From Candidatus Poribacteria bacterium (GTDB lineage: Bacteria; Poribacteria; WGA-4E; WGA-3G), in contig JAPOQK010000093.1 of the NCBI GenBank assembly GCA_026710795.1, positions 1 through 46,190 of the forward strand: a DNA stretch of 46,190 nt. The letters run 5' to 3'. The translations under genes and the position numbers were made by a program. The first letter of the stretch is position 1. Each line of letters opens with the position of its first letter. The notes under the pieces are model-generated. The model was not told the origin of the DNA. It worked only from the letters and a program-made list of their open reading frames with translations, and ran no database searches. Of the stretch, positions 1 through 8,561 are shown in pieces.

Positions 1-1
1 T

Positions 2-133
2 CGCTTTTTGAGATTGTGTAGGTGTTCCCTCCACAACCGCGATATAAACAGAACGCCAAAAACTAAAGTATCTGGGACGAACTGGGTTTTGAGTAGTCCC
101 CGTAGTCGTGTCTTGGCGGACACCCCCACATAA
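2..133 (+). CDS. tnpB: C-terminal end of an IS200/IS605-family TnpB, 5' part outside window
   Basis: The frame opening at the first base of the window stays open for 43 codons and stops at TAA 131-133. The short peptide shows a Cys-x-Cys at codons 6-8 followed by an RDIN motif, then KVSGT and a basic, proline-containing tail. This matches the layout of the C-terminal zinc ribbon and RuvC end of TnpB (second Cys pair, then D-x-N). TnpB is the RNA-guided nuclease carried by IS605/IS1341 elements. The Cys pair is spaced C-x-C rather than the usual C-x-x-C, so the gene may be decayed. Only the tail is visible, so the family assignment is tentative. Confidence 0.5.
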   Translation, partial: RFLRLCRCSLHNRDINRTPKTKVSGTNWVLSSPRSRVLADTPT

Positions 134-285
134 TGCTGTGTCGGTCACCTTGACTTAAAATCAAGGGAGTTTGCTATAAGCAAATAAAAGATGCCCGCAC
201 TTTCAAAAATATCTCGGATTGAGAAAGTGCCCCAAAGGAAACCCAATCCTTTAGGTTTGGGAGCCGTCATAAAAGATTCGTATAT
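134..285 (+). mobile_element. Structured right end of the tnpB element, possible omega-RNA region
   Basis: Directly behind the tnpB stop is non-coding DNA with two hairpins. The first pairs GCACTTTC (197-204) with GAAAGTGC (223-230). The second pairs CCCAA (242-246) with TTGGG (257-261), with an inner CC/GG around a TTTA loop. In IS605-type elements the 3' end of tnpB and the right end are transcribed as the guide (omega) RNA and end in a stem of this type. The exact element boundary near 270-285 is inferred; no second copy in the window fixes it. Confidence 0.4.
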
Positions 286-314
286 CTTTAATAGTCACAT
301 TAAGGTAGGGTAAA

Positions 315-1145
315 TTACATATCGCTTTTCACAGATCGATTCGGTTGGCTGAAGCCGATACCACGTTTAGAGGCTTCAATAAATTGTAAAAGGTATTCTA
401 CCTCAGGATCTGCAGGTAATTCCTGTCTTGTTCTGGTAACAGCATGTTTCAAGGGTATTCCAGAACGGAACAAGATACGGTAAGCTTTCTTTAGTATGGC
501 AAATGTTTCCGGTGAAAGTTTGGATAACGGATTAATTTGGGATGTTCTTATACCGAGACGATTTAGATCACGGACACGAGCAGGTTGACCAGCAGACAGT
601 ATGAAAGGTGGAACGTCTTGGACGATTTTTGAACAGCCACCTGCCATTGCCATTTTACCCACACGAACAAATTGATGTAGTGCCGCATAAGCACCGAGAC
701 GGACATCGTCTTCTATAATTACATGACCGGCAAGTGTGGCAAAATTTGCCATTATAACTCTACTACCAATAACACAATCATGAGCTATATTCACCCAATT
801 CATGAATAGATTGTCATCACCGACAACAGTTTCACCATCTTCAAAAGTTGAGCGAGAGATAGAGACATATTCCCGTAGCACGTTTCGGTTGCCAATGCGT
901 ACATAACTTCGTTCACCCTTATATTTTAGGTCCTTTGATGGATTTCCGATGGAGGCACCGAAATAGACTTGACAATCATCTCCAATAGTTGTCCATTTTC
1001 CGATCTGAACATGCGGTCCAATAACAGTATTTGCACCTATTTTTACATGGTCTTCAACAATGGTATAAGGATCAATACGAACACCTTCTCCCAATTCGGA
1101 CTTAGGTGAAATAATTGCTGTTGGATGAATGTTAGTCTCTGACAC
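315..1145 (-). CDS. lpxA: Acyl-ACP--UDP-N-acetylglucosamine O-acyltransferase LpxA
   Basis: LpxA catalyses the first step of lipid A synthesis, moving a 3-hydroxyacyl chain from ACP to UDP-GlcNAc in the cytoplasm. The 276-residue protein has the left-handed beta-helix hexapeptide pattern over residues 5-190 and an alpha-helical C-terminus from about 195. The catalytic His lies in IAHDC (H122), followed by the family block ANFATLAGHV and the GGCS...QDVPPF stretch. The neighbouring His seen in E. coli (NAHVAHD) is Asn here. Length matches the family. It is the last gene of a minus-strand run, 66 bases after lpxC-fabZ; that pairing and order are common. No lpxD or lpxB is in the window. Confidence 0.95.
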   Translation of the reverse strand: MSETNIHPTAIISPKSELGEGVRIDPYTIVEDHVKIGANTVIGPHVQIGKWTTIGDDCQVYFGASIGNPSKDLKYKGERSYVRIGNRNVLREYVSISRSTFEDGETVVGDDNLFMNWVNIAHDCVIGSRVIMANFATLAGHVIIEDDVRLGAYAALHQFVRVGKMAMAGGCSKIVQDVPPFILSAGQPARVRDLNRLGIRTSQINPLSKLSPETFAILKKAYRILFRSGIPLKHAVTRTRQELPADPEVEYLLQFIEASKRGIGFSQPNRSVKSDM

Positions 1146-1211
1146 AGGTTTTCCTCTACTTTCTTATTTTTGCCTTATAGATGCATTCTTTTACATATTG
1201 TTCTGTTGAGT

Positions 1212-2519
1212 CTACCCATTTTCTGTTTGAGCAAGTGCGATTGACAATTCTGCCTCGGTAGCGAGAGCACCATCTACATATACCTCCCCAGCGATTCGTG
1301 CTAAGGTACTGCGACGTTGAACAATTTCAATTTCCAATCGAAGTTGATCTCCCGGTATAACAGTTTTCCGAAAAGTAGCTTTACTTATTGACCTAAAATA
1401 CCCTAATTGATTCTCTTTTCCAATTTCTTGTAGCAGTAACCATGCGCCAAGTTGCGCAAGTGCCTCTACTTGTAGAACACCAGGCATCACTGGTTCTACA
1501 GGAAAATGTCCCTCAAATATGGGTTCATTATAGGTAAGGTTTTTTATTCCAACAGCACTTTTCCCGTTTTCAAATCCAATTACCCGATCAATCAAACACA
1601 TTGGATGTCTATGCGGCAGAATTCGGTAAATATCCTTCGCCTCAACAATCTGATTTATCTTATTATCTTTGATTGTTAAGTCCAGAATACCTTTTTCTGC
1701 CATAGCATTCACAAATTGAGCATGGAATGTATGTCCTGTTCGCATTGCTATAACTTGTGCTTTTGGTAGGTATCCAGCAAGGTAAAGATCCCCAATCAAG
1801 TCAAGGGTTTTATGACGGACAAATTCATCATTAAACCTCAATTCTGAGCTCGTCTCTCCATCTGGCTTAACGACCAAAACATTATCATAACTGGCACCTT
1901 TACCAATACCCAACGCTTGCAATGCCTCAATTTCTGCCTCAAAACAGAAACTACGGGCTGGAGCAATTTCTCGTTGATATGTTTCCGGTGTCAGTTCCCA
2001 CGAAGCAAATTGCGGAGTAGTATTCGGATGATCATAAGCGAATGTAACCTCAAATTTATCCGAGGGAAGAAACATCAGTTGCTTGTTATCGTCATTTACA
2101 ACAAATGGTTCAGATACTTCAATGTAACGACGGGGTACATCTAACTGAGTCAGTCCAACTTCTTGGATTTTTTTGATGTATGGTAAAGCACTGCCATCCA
2201 GTCCAGGTGGTTCCTGAGCATTGAGTTCAACTTTAGCATTGTCAATTCTCATTCCAGCGAGAGCAGACAGTAAATGTTCAACGCTGCTAACAGTTGTATC
2301 ACCTTCCTGTAGACTTGTACATCGTGGTAATATATCTGTCCAGTTCTCTGGACAAACTTTTACCTCCGATGAATCCGTTTGATCAGTCCGTTGAAAAACA
2401 ATCCCGTAATCCGCAGGGGCTGGTTTTATTGTCAGTTCAACAGGTTCACCAAGCATCAATCCTATTCCAGAAATAGAGATTTCGGACTGAAGCGTTTGTT
2501 GTGTATCAACATTTCCCAT
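1212..2519 (-). CDS. lpxC-fabZ: LpxC-FabZ fusion: UDP-3-O-acyl-GlcNAc deacetylase / 3-hydroxyacyl-ACP dehydratase
   Basis: This is a natural two-domain fusion of 435 residues. Residues 1-285 are LpxC, the zinc deacetylase that commits carbon to lipid A: zinc ligands H82 (EHLLSAL), H236 and D240 (RHKTLD), and H263 (TGHTF). Residues about 292-432 are FabZ, which dehydrates 3-hydroxyacyl-ACP in fatty acid synthesis: the LPHRHP block, catalytic H338 in FEGHFP and E352 in VEALAQ. The two enzymes compete for the same acyl-ACP pool, so fusion fixes their ratio. Such fusions are known from Bacteroidetes and a few other phyla. It is flanked by mltG and lpxA on the same strand. Confidence 0.96.
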   Translation of the reverse strand: MGNVDTQQTLQSEISISGIGLMLGEPVELTIKPAPADYGIVFQRTDQTDSSEVKVCPENWTDILPRCTSLQEGDTTVSSVEHLLSALAGMRIDNAKVELNAQEPPGLDGSALPYIKKIQEVGLTQLDVPRRYIEVSEPFVVNDDNKQLMFLPSDKFEVTFAYDHPNTTPQFASWELTPETYQREIAPARSFCFEAEIEALQALGIGKGASYDNVLVVKPDGETSSELRFNDEFVRHKTLDLIGDLYLAGYLPKAQVIAMRTGHTFHAQFVNAMAEKGILDLTIKDNKINQIVEAKDIYRILPHRHPMCLIDRVIGFENGKSAVGIKNLTYNEPIFEGHFPVEPVMPGVLQVEALAQLGAWLLLQEIGKENQLGYFRSISKATFRKTVIPGDQLRLEIEIVQRRSTLARIAGEVYVDGALATEAELSIALAQTENG

Positions 2520-2594
2520 ATAATATATATGACTCCATTCATAAGTATATGTAATCTTATAGATTGATGTGTCTATTTGGACGATTTCTTACAG

Positions 2595-3641
2595 TTATCT
2601 TGAAGCATTTTTATTCCGTTTAATCTGACGAATCATTCGATTATGTTCAGCAAGTGTTTTAGAAAAATGATGTTTCCCCTTTTCAATTGCGACAAAATAA
2701 TAATATGATGTTTCCTCTGGTCTCAGTGCTCCTAAGATAGCTTCCATTCCTGGATTTCCAATTGGACCTGGTGGTAATCCTTTATGTAAATAGGTATTGT
2801 ATAGTGATTCAACCTTTAGATCCGTCCTGGTCAATAAACGTTCAGGATCTCCTAATGCATATAAAACGGTTGGGTCTGCTTGTAGTCGCCAATTATCCCT
2901 AAGTCGATTATGAAAAACTCCTGCAATAAGGGGTATTTCTGACAAAGAACCTGCCTCTCTTTGAATAATGGAGGCAAGCGTAATTACTTCATGTCGTGTT
3001 AAATCTATTGCTGTTGCTTCCTCTGACAAGACATCTGTCCATCTTCTTGAGGACTCTGCCAACATCATCTGGGCAACTGTTTTGGCTGAACTCCCTTTGG
3101 CGAACTTATATGTATCAGGAAAAAGATAGCCTTCAGCTGATACTCCTTCTGGGACATGTTTTTCAAGTAATTCTGGCAACTCTATTGCTTTTTTAAATGC
3201 TTCCGCTGTACCGAGTCCATTTTCCTCCCACAGTTTCGCAATTGCTGCTGTTGTAATTCCTTCGGTAACAGTAAATGTCCTATACTCAATCTGACCTTGC
3301 TTAAGTTCATCAAGAATCCGCGTAAGCGACATATCACGACTGAGTTCATAAGTGCCTGCTTTTAATTGTGTCCCTATTCTGCGATACCGCACAGCAAGTT
3401 TGAAAGCAAGTGGACTACGAATTAATTTATTCGTTGCAAGATGTTGTGCAATTCTTGAAGTACTACTACCCGGTTCGATTGTTATGGATACTATTTCTTC
3501 TGAAGAAGCCGTTGGTGAAAAGTAATGTAAACCCAACAATATAGCAATGAAGCATAAGATTACGAGACATCCGAATGTGTATAACCCGAACCTAAAAACC
3601 CGTTTCCAAGTCAGTACTGCCCTTATTCCACGTACGAACAT
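2595..3641 (-). CDS. mltG: Endolytic murein transglycosylase MltG (YceG-like)
   Basis: MltG cuts nascent peptidoglycan strands at the inner membrane and so sets glycan length. The 348-residue protein has a short basic N-terminus, one membrane segment at about 17-41, a LysM-like part (about 50-120) and the YceG catalytic domain. The catalytic Glu is E229 in the LASIIQREAG block. Other family blocks are NRL followed by LQADPTVLYALG, YNTYLHKGLPPGPIGNPG, and the C-terminal YYYFVA with HHFSKTLAEHN. A GGAG ribosome site precedes the ATG. It lies 77 bases after ruvX, an order widely conserved (yrrK-yrrL in Bacillus), and before lpxC-fabZ. Confidence 0.95.
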   Translation of the reverse strand: MFVRGIRAVLTWKRVFRFGLYTFGCLVILCFIAILLGLHYFSPTASSEEIVSITIEPGSSTSRIAQHLATNKLIRSPLAFKLAVRYRRIGTQLKAGTYELSRDMSLTRILDELKQGQIEYRTFTVTEGITTAAIAKLWEENGLGTAEAFKKAIELPELLEKHVPEGVSAEGYLFPDTYKFAKGSSAKTVAQMMLAESSRRWTDVLSEEATAIDLTRHEVITLASIIQREAGSLSEIPLIAGVFHNRLRDNWRLQADPTVLYALGDPERLLTRTDLKVESLYNTYLHKGLPPGPIGNPGMEAILGALRPEETSYYYFVAIEKGKHHFSKTLAEHNRMIRQIKRNKNASR

Positions 3642-3718
3642 GGGATGTCTCCAATTCAGAAATGGTAATACGTTACGATTGCAGAAGTAATTTGCGATAA
3701 CGGAGCAGTATACACGAA

Positions 3719-4138
3719 TTATTCATCTGAATTGTCACGAAGATATTCATCCAGAATAATCATTGCTGAAATTTGGTCAATTACCTTTTTCCGATCCTTT
3801 GGGTTCATTTCAAGTTGATCCATTATATCTTCAGCATCTGATGTAGTGAACCTTTCATCCTGAAATTCAACTGGCACTTGTAACCCTTTTGATAATCGAT
3901 TTCCAAATTTTTGCACCTTCTCGGCTTGCGTGCCGATAGTTCCATCAAGTGAGATCGGCAAACCAATGACAATTCGTTCGACCTCGTGGATGGAAACAAG
4001 GTCTCCTATTGCAATTATATCGCGCTGCCTATTAGTACGTGTCAGTGTACATAAAGGATGTGCACCACTACCAAGCACATCACTTACTGCAACACCTATT
4101 CTTACATCCCCAACATCCAAACCAAGTAAAACACCCAT
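3719..4138 (-). CDS. ruvX: Putative pre-16S rRNA nuclease / Holliday junction resolvase-like YqgF
   Basis: YqgF/RuvX is an RNase H-fold nuclease implicated in 16S rRNA 5' maturation. The start LLGLDVGDVRIGVAVSD carries the first metal-binding Asp, followed by VERIVIGLPISLDGT, VEFQDERFTTSDAE and the C-terminal IDQISAMIILDEYL; all are family signatures. I chose the ATG at 4138 because the minus strand has AAGGA 7 bases upstream and the protein then begins right before the first beta-strand. An upstream in-frame ATG at 4192 would add 18 basic residues without a good ribosome site. It is the first gene of the ruvX-mltG-lpxC/fabZ-lpxA run. Confidence 0.9.
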   Translation of the reverse strand: MGVLLGLDVGDVRIGVAVSDVLGSGAHPLCTLTRTNRQRDIIAIGDLVSIHEVERIVIGLPISLDGTIGTQAEKVQKFGNRLSKGLQVPVEFQDERFTTSDAEDIMDQLEMNPKDRKKVIDQISAMIILDEYLRDNSDE

Positions 4139-4340
4139 ACTTATTCCTTTTGTTATTAATCTCTTCTCCCTTCCAATTTCAACACGTTTCAAATTTTACC
4201 CGAAATTATCTGTATCGTCAAGACAAATATCTATGGATAACAGTAGTACAATTCACAGAAAAATAGTGCTATATTAATAACTTGTAGGTCAATTCTAACT
4301 TGATGAGAACGACTACTACCTTGTAATCTTGACAAGGTAG

Positions 4341-4369
4341 TTGATAAATTATACAGAGTCTGATATAAT
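4341..4369 (+). promoter_or_regulatory. Sigma-70-type promoter for the DNA methyltransferase
   Basis: TTGATA (4341-4346), 17 bases, then a consensus TATAAT (4364-4369). The predicted start near 4376 leaves an untranslated leader of about 60 bases before the ATG at 4439. This is one of the clearest promoters in the window. Confidence 0.65.
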
Positions 4370-4438
4370 TATTCCACAAAAAAGTTACTGAAGTTATACT
4401 AATACACCACATTTAAATAACAGATAGATAAAATCCGT

Positions 4439-5302
4439 ATGTCTACACATTCCCTCTATTATGGAGATAATCTCACTATTCTACAGGAACATGTCTCTGA
4501 TGAGAGCATCCACCTTATATATGTTGATCCCCCATTCAATACCGGTAAATACCAACTACGTACTGAAATACAGGTAGAACAGGATGATAATGGTGATCGT
4601 GTAGGTTTTCAAGGCAAGACATACAGAACACAAAAGGGAGAGACGCGACATTATTCCGACAAGTTTGAAAGTTCAAATGTTTATTTGGAATTTTTGCGTC
4701 CACGTTTTGAGGAAGCATATCGTGTCCTACATCCGCATGGAAGTTTTTTCTTACATATAGATTATAGAGAGGTGCATTACTGTAAGATACTACTGGATGA
4801 AATATTCGGACGCGCATCATTTATGAATGAAATAATATGGGCTTATGATTACGGTGGACGCTCTAAGTCTCGATGGCCTACTAAACATGATAATATCCTG
4901 TGGTATGCCAAAACACCAAAACGTTACACATTCAATTTTGATGAAATGGATAGGATACCGTATATGGCACCGGGTTTAGTCGGAAAAGAAAAGGCAGCGC
5001 GTGGAAAAACACCTACTGATGTTTGGTGGCATACAATTGTAAGTACAAATGGCACCGAAAAAACCGGGTATCCAACCCAAAAACCCCTTGGAGTACTTAA
5101 CCGTATTGTTAAGGTACATTCATCACCAGAGGATACATTGTTGGATTTTTTTGCTGGAAGTGGAACATTTGGTGAGGCGGCAGCATTACATAACCGTTCC
5201 TCTATATTAGTCGACAACAATATCACTGCTATCCATAGTATCATGTCAAGATTAACAATTTTTGGTGTTGAACTTGTCAATGCAAATTATGAAACATTGT
5301 AA
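4439..5302 (+). CDS. Beta-class site-specific DNA methyltransferase (N6-adenine or N4-cytosine), orphan
   Basis: The 287-residue protein has the catalytic motif IV as DPPF (30-33) near the N-terminus, a central target-recognition stretch, TQKP (213-216), and the S-adenosylmethionine motif I as FAGSGT (238-243) near the C-terminus. Motif IV before motif I is the beta-class order, as in CcrM and RsrI. DPPF fits amino-methylation of A or C; the target sequence cannot be read from the protein. No restriction endonuclease is next to it, so a regulatory or solitary role is likely. It has its own promoter and is followed after about 160 bases by a separate operon on the same strand. Confidence 0.88.
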   Translation: MSTHSLYYGDNLTILQEHVSDESIHLIYVDPPFNTGKYQLRTEIQVEQDDNGDRVGFQGKTYRTQKGETRHYSDKFESSNVYLEFLRPRFEEAYRVLHPHGSFFLHIDYREVHYCKILLDEIFGRASFMNEIIWAYDYGGRSKSRWPTKHDNILWYAKTPKRYTFNFDEMDRIPYMAPGLVGKEKAARGKTPTDVWWHTIVSTNGTEKTGYPTQKPLGVLNRIVKVHSSPEDTLLDFFAGSGTFGEAAALHNRSSILVDNNITAIHSIMSRLTIFGVELVNANYETL

Positions 5303-5464
5303 CATATACATCATAATTTAAATAATCGCACTTATGTGATAATTCAATTTAAGTTTATATCTATCTTCTCAGGTCCAGATGTCTCTATAAATTATATTAC
5401 TCTATGGTCAGAAACAGATGATAATAAAGGAAATGTGGACAAAGTAGACATCAGGAGGAAAACA

Positions 5465-6136
5465 ATGAAAAGACTAATCGCTATATCGGAACAGATTACA
5501 GAGAGAATCAACCAATTTATAGAGGATTTAGAGAAAAACGGGTCAATTCTTGATAAAACCATATACGATATGAAAAAAAGAATCAATGCTGCAAAAGAAC
5601 ATGTTGCCGTAGCAATTGCAGGAGAAAAGAAACTTAAACGAACCTATGAGGAGATAGTAGATAAAGTAAGAATGTGGGATGAAATAGTTAACGCTGCAAT
5701 GGATGATGGAGATGATGTACGCGCAAATGAAGCAAAACAGCATAAAGAACTACTTATTCAGCGTGCTAAAGACTTAGAACAGCGGATTCATACTCAGGAA
5801 ACAGTCGTGACAGAACTTAAAACAGAACTTCTCGAATTTTATCTCAAATTAAAAAATGCATCAGAAAACGTTGAATCCATGTCTCATAACAAGAAACAGG
5901 CAGAAACCCGTGCAGCATTCTATAAGGTATTAGCAGAATTTGATTCCCATGATGCTAAGAATGCATTTCAACAAGCAGAACAGGAATTGCAGGCTGCAGA
6001 AAAAGAAGCTAAAAAATGGGAAGAACGTAGTCAGAAAAACTCTATGAAGAGTGAAACTTTAGAGAAAGACTCTAATATAGACGAGGCTCTCGCAGCAATC
6101 AAACGCGATATCCTTGGCGATAGTCAAAATGATTGA
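5465..6136 (+). CDS. PspA/IM30-family coiled-coil protein
   Basis: A 223-residue, almost entirely helical, charged protein. The first 25 residues resemble the amphipathic membrane-binding helix of PspA, and the stretch MWDEIVNAAMDDGDDVRANEA matches the conserved PspA core (W..KA..A...G.EDLA..A). PspA/IM30 proteins are ESCRT-III relatives that form membrane-stabilising rods and rings. I chose ATG 5465 because AGGAGGA lies 7-8 bases upstream; the frame continues up to 5336 but without support. The stop overlaps the start of the ABC ATPase by 8 bases, so the two are translationally coupled. This suggests a link between membrane stress and the exporter behind it. Confidence 0.75.
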   Translation: MKRLIAISEQITERINQFIEDLEKNGSILDKTIYDMKKRINAAKEHVAVAIAGEKKLKRTYEEIVDKVRMWDEIVNAAMDDGDDVRANEAKQHKELLIQRAKDLEQRIHTQETVVTELKTELLEFYLKLKNASENVESMSHNKKQAETRAAFYKVLAEFDSHDAKNAFQQAEQELQAAEKEAKKWEERSQKNSMKSETLEKDSNIDEALAAIKRDILGDSQND

Positions 6137-6887
6137 GACCACAAACCTGACAAAATATTTCGGTAAATTGTGTGCTGTCAATTCACTCATGCTACATGTA
6201 GACTCAGGTGAAATATTTGGATTTCTTGGTCCTAATGGTGCGGGTAAAACAACAACAATCAATATGCTTACGGGTTTGCTTCGTCCTACATCAGGCACAG
6301 CAACACTCGGTGGGTTTGATATACAAAAACAGAGCTTACAAGCAAAAGCAATTCTCGGACTTATGCCCGACACACCACAACTTTATGAAGCATTAAATGG
6401 CAGACAGTTTGTACGTATGATAGCGGATTTGTATGAAGTTCCTCCACAACAAGCTGAAAATGAAATGAATACGCTTCTTGAACAATTGGAACTTGTTGAT
6501 GCTGCTGATGACCAGATAAAAGGATATTCCTACGGTATGCAGAAGAAGATTCTGCTCATTTCTGTACTCATTCACCACCCCCAAATACTCTTCCTTGATG
6601 AACCCACAAGTGGATTAGATCCAAAAAGTGCTCGCACCGTTAGAGAGATTTTGCGTGAAAGGTGTGAAAATGGATGTACCGTCTTTATGACAACACACAT
6701 TCTGGAAATCGCTGAACGTATTTGCGATCGGGTAGGTATTATCAGTAAAGGGCAACTAATTGCTGTTGGCACACTTGCAGAACTTCAGCAAAAGAAACGG
6801 GAATTACATACACAACCAACAGAAATAAATCCTAACCAGACAGAAACTTTAGAGGATATTTTTCTTGATCTTACAGCTGAAACATAA
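6129..6887 (+). CDS. ABC transporter ATP-binding protein
   Basis: A 252-residue ABC ATPase of the ABC-2 exporter (CcmA/NatA-like) type. Walker A is GPNGAGKTT (34-42), the signature is YSYGMQKK in place of LSGGQ, Walker B is ILFLDEPTSGLD, and the switch His is in TTHILE. The start ATG (6129) overlaps the stop of the PspA-like gene; an upstream TTG at 6114 is less likely. It is followed after 22 bases by the permease and should energise it from the cytoplasmic side. The substrate cannot be told from sequence. Confidence 0.93.
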   Translation: MIETTNLTKYFGKLCAVNSLMLHVDSGEIFGFLGPNGAGKTTTINMLTGLLRPTSGTATLGGFDIQKQSLQAKAILGLMPDTPQLYEALNGRQFVRMIADLYEVPPQQAENEMNTLLEQLELVDAADDQIKGYSYGMQKKILLISVLIHHPQILFLDEPTSGLDPKSARTVREILRERCENGCTVFMTTHILEIAERICDRVGIISKGQLIAVGTLAELQQKKRELHTQPTEINPNQTETLEDIFLDLTAET

Positions 6888-6909
6888 TAGATAAAATCTC
6901 TGAAACTAA

Positions 6910-8550
6910 ATGTTAAGACATATCAAGATACTGCTAATAGCAGATTACCGGGCATGGTTGAACAGTTTTAAACACGACAGACAAGCATGGCGAAAAGGTG
7001 TTTTCAAATGCATCGGTTACCTTTTTTTTATTGTTGCACTCTCAGTGTTAGGTTGGTCACTTTTTTCGTTTTTACGGACAACGGATGCCCCATCACAAAC
7101 CACGTTAGGTGTTATTAACGGATTCATGATGTTCGGTATCATCATGGTAGTAAAGGAGTTGATGGAGAGTTCTTTGAAAAACCTATATGAAGCACCTGAC
7201 ATGCAATTGTTACACGCAGCACCTATTCGTTCTGTGTCAATTTTTGGATATAAGTTCGTCCAAATAACGAATGCACGTATATTGAGTATGCTCTGTTTTA
7301 TAGGACCTCCATGGGTAGTCTTTGGTGTAATATATGAATTACCTTGGCATTTTTATGTGGTGTTAATTCCCCTGTCTGTGTGTTTACTCGTAATCATTAC
7401 GAGTTATGTCACCATAAGTATGTTAGTAATTACCCGATTCTTTTCTTCCGCAGCACTTTTAACAACATTGAAGATACTTGGAACGATAATTGGGATCTCG
7501 GTAGGTTTTTTGTTATCACTTTCTCTGTTTTCAGGTTCTGGATCATTACCTGTAAGACGCGTTTTTTTAGATTGGGTATCAGCAAGAACTGCAGATACAA
7601 CCACAGCATGGTTTCTACACGAATGGATCGGAAAAATGTTGTTTAGTTGGGGAACTGAATCAACGATTTGGGAACGTCTGAAATGGGGAATTGGTGGATT
7701 CACGGTTGGCACTGTATCTATTGGATTTGCATTACTCACTGCACAATTGATTTACCAACGCGGATGGGAAAATATCCGTCAAATAAAATCCAAACGTAAA
7801 TCGACACGGAACAATATTAATGCTACTACCTCGGATCTTAACGGAATTTTCGTTACATTTGGACGCGGAAAGATACAATCCATGATGTTGAAAGACTTTC
7901 TTATTTACATTCGCCATACTGGACGTGCAATTGCGATCATTATGTTGACGTTATTTTTACTTATACACATAGGTATACTGGTTACCGACGGTAGCGACAT
8001 GGACGAAAATTCTGTAGTAATCCTCTCTGTTCAGTTGTTATTATATAGTATAATAATCACCTTTGGAATCAGTTGTAATGGACTTCGGGACGAAGCGAAA
8101 ACCTGGTGGATGATGAAATCAGCACCCGTTTCAGCAAAATTAATTTTTACAAGCAAGTTTCTGACTGCTATAATATGTGCGTTTTTTTACGCAGAATTTT
8201 GGGCACTAATTGCCGTTTATTTACTACGTATTCCAGTTGCTAATTGGGCACTTATATTGTTAACACCTATCATCATACTACCGGTAGTTTGCGCGTTGAA
8301 TACAACCATAGGCACATTACCTTGGATGGCTGAACTTACAGATAATCCAAAACCTTTCTTCAGAGTTTTAACTTTTACAATTACCCTAATTCTTGATTTA
8401 GCATTCGTCATCATGCCTATAATTGCAATGCATTCTCAAAGTTTATTGTTTCTCTTAATGATGTCTATCCTGTTTATTGGTGTCTTCGTGATTTCATATA
8501 GATATGGAATTAGTAATCTGCATAAATATTTAGTCGCACAAGTGACCTAA
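6910..8550 (+). CDS. ABC-2-type exporter permease, substrate unknown
   Basis: A 546-residue integral membrane protein with about twelve hydrophobic segments, for example at about 35-55, 70-95, 135-190, 255-275, 335-355, 370-390, 420-500 and 505-535. Two half-repeats of about six segments are separated by a soluble basic loop near 285-320 (KSKRKSTRNN). It follows the ABC ATPase by 22 bases and so is its membrane partner. I see no family motif beyond the general ABC-2/putative exporter layout. Function is inferred from context. Confidence 0.8.
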   Translation: MLRHIKILLIADYRAWLNSFKHDRQAWRKGVFKCIGYLFFIVALSVLGWSLFSFLRTTDAPSQTTLGVINGFMMFGIIMVVKELMESSLKNLYEAPDMQLLHAAPIRSVSIFGYKFVQITNARILSMLCFIGPPWVVFGVIYELPWHFYVVLIPLSVCLLVIITSYVTISMLVITRFFSSAALLTTLKILGTIIGISVGFLLSLSLFSGSGSLPVRRVFLDWVSARTADTTTAWFLHEWIGKMLFSWGTESTIWERLKWGIGGFTVGTVSIGFALLTAQLIYQRGWENIRQIKSKRKSTRNNINATTSDLNGIFVTFGRGKIQSMMLKDFLIYIRHTGRAIAIIMLTLFLLIHIGILVTDGSDMDENSVVILSVQLLLYSIIITFGISCNGLRDEAKTWWMMKSAPVSAKLIFTSKFLTAIICAFFYAEFWALIAVYLLRIPVANWALILLTPIIILPVVCALNTTIGTLPWMAELTDNPKPFFRVLTFTITLILDLAFVIMPIIAMHSQSLLFLLMMSILFIGVFVISYRYGISNLHKYLVAQVT

Positions 8551-8561
8551 AGGAAGGACAA

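Noticed and set aside
3930..4277. 115-codon plus-strand frame across ruvX and the upstream gap
   Set aside because: Opposes the conserved ruvX coding region and has a Ser/Pro/Thr-rich translation typical of antisense frames.
4329..4369. TTGACA at 4329 as the -35 box of the methyltransferase promoter
   Set aside because: It lies 29 bases from TATAAT, too far. TTGATA at 4341 has the proper 17-base spacing.
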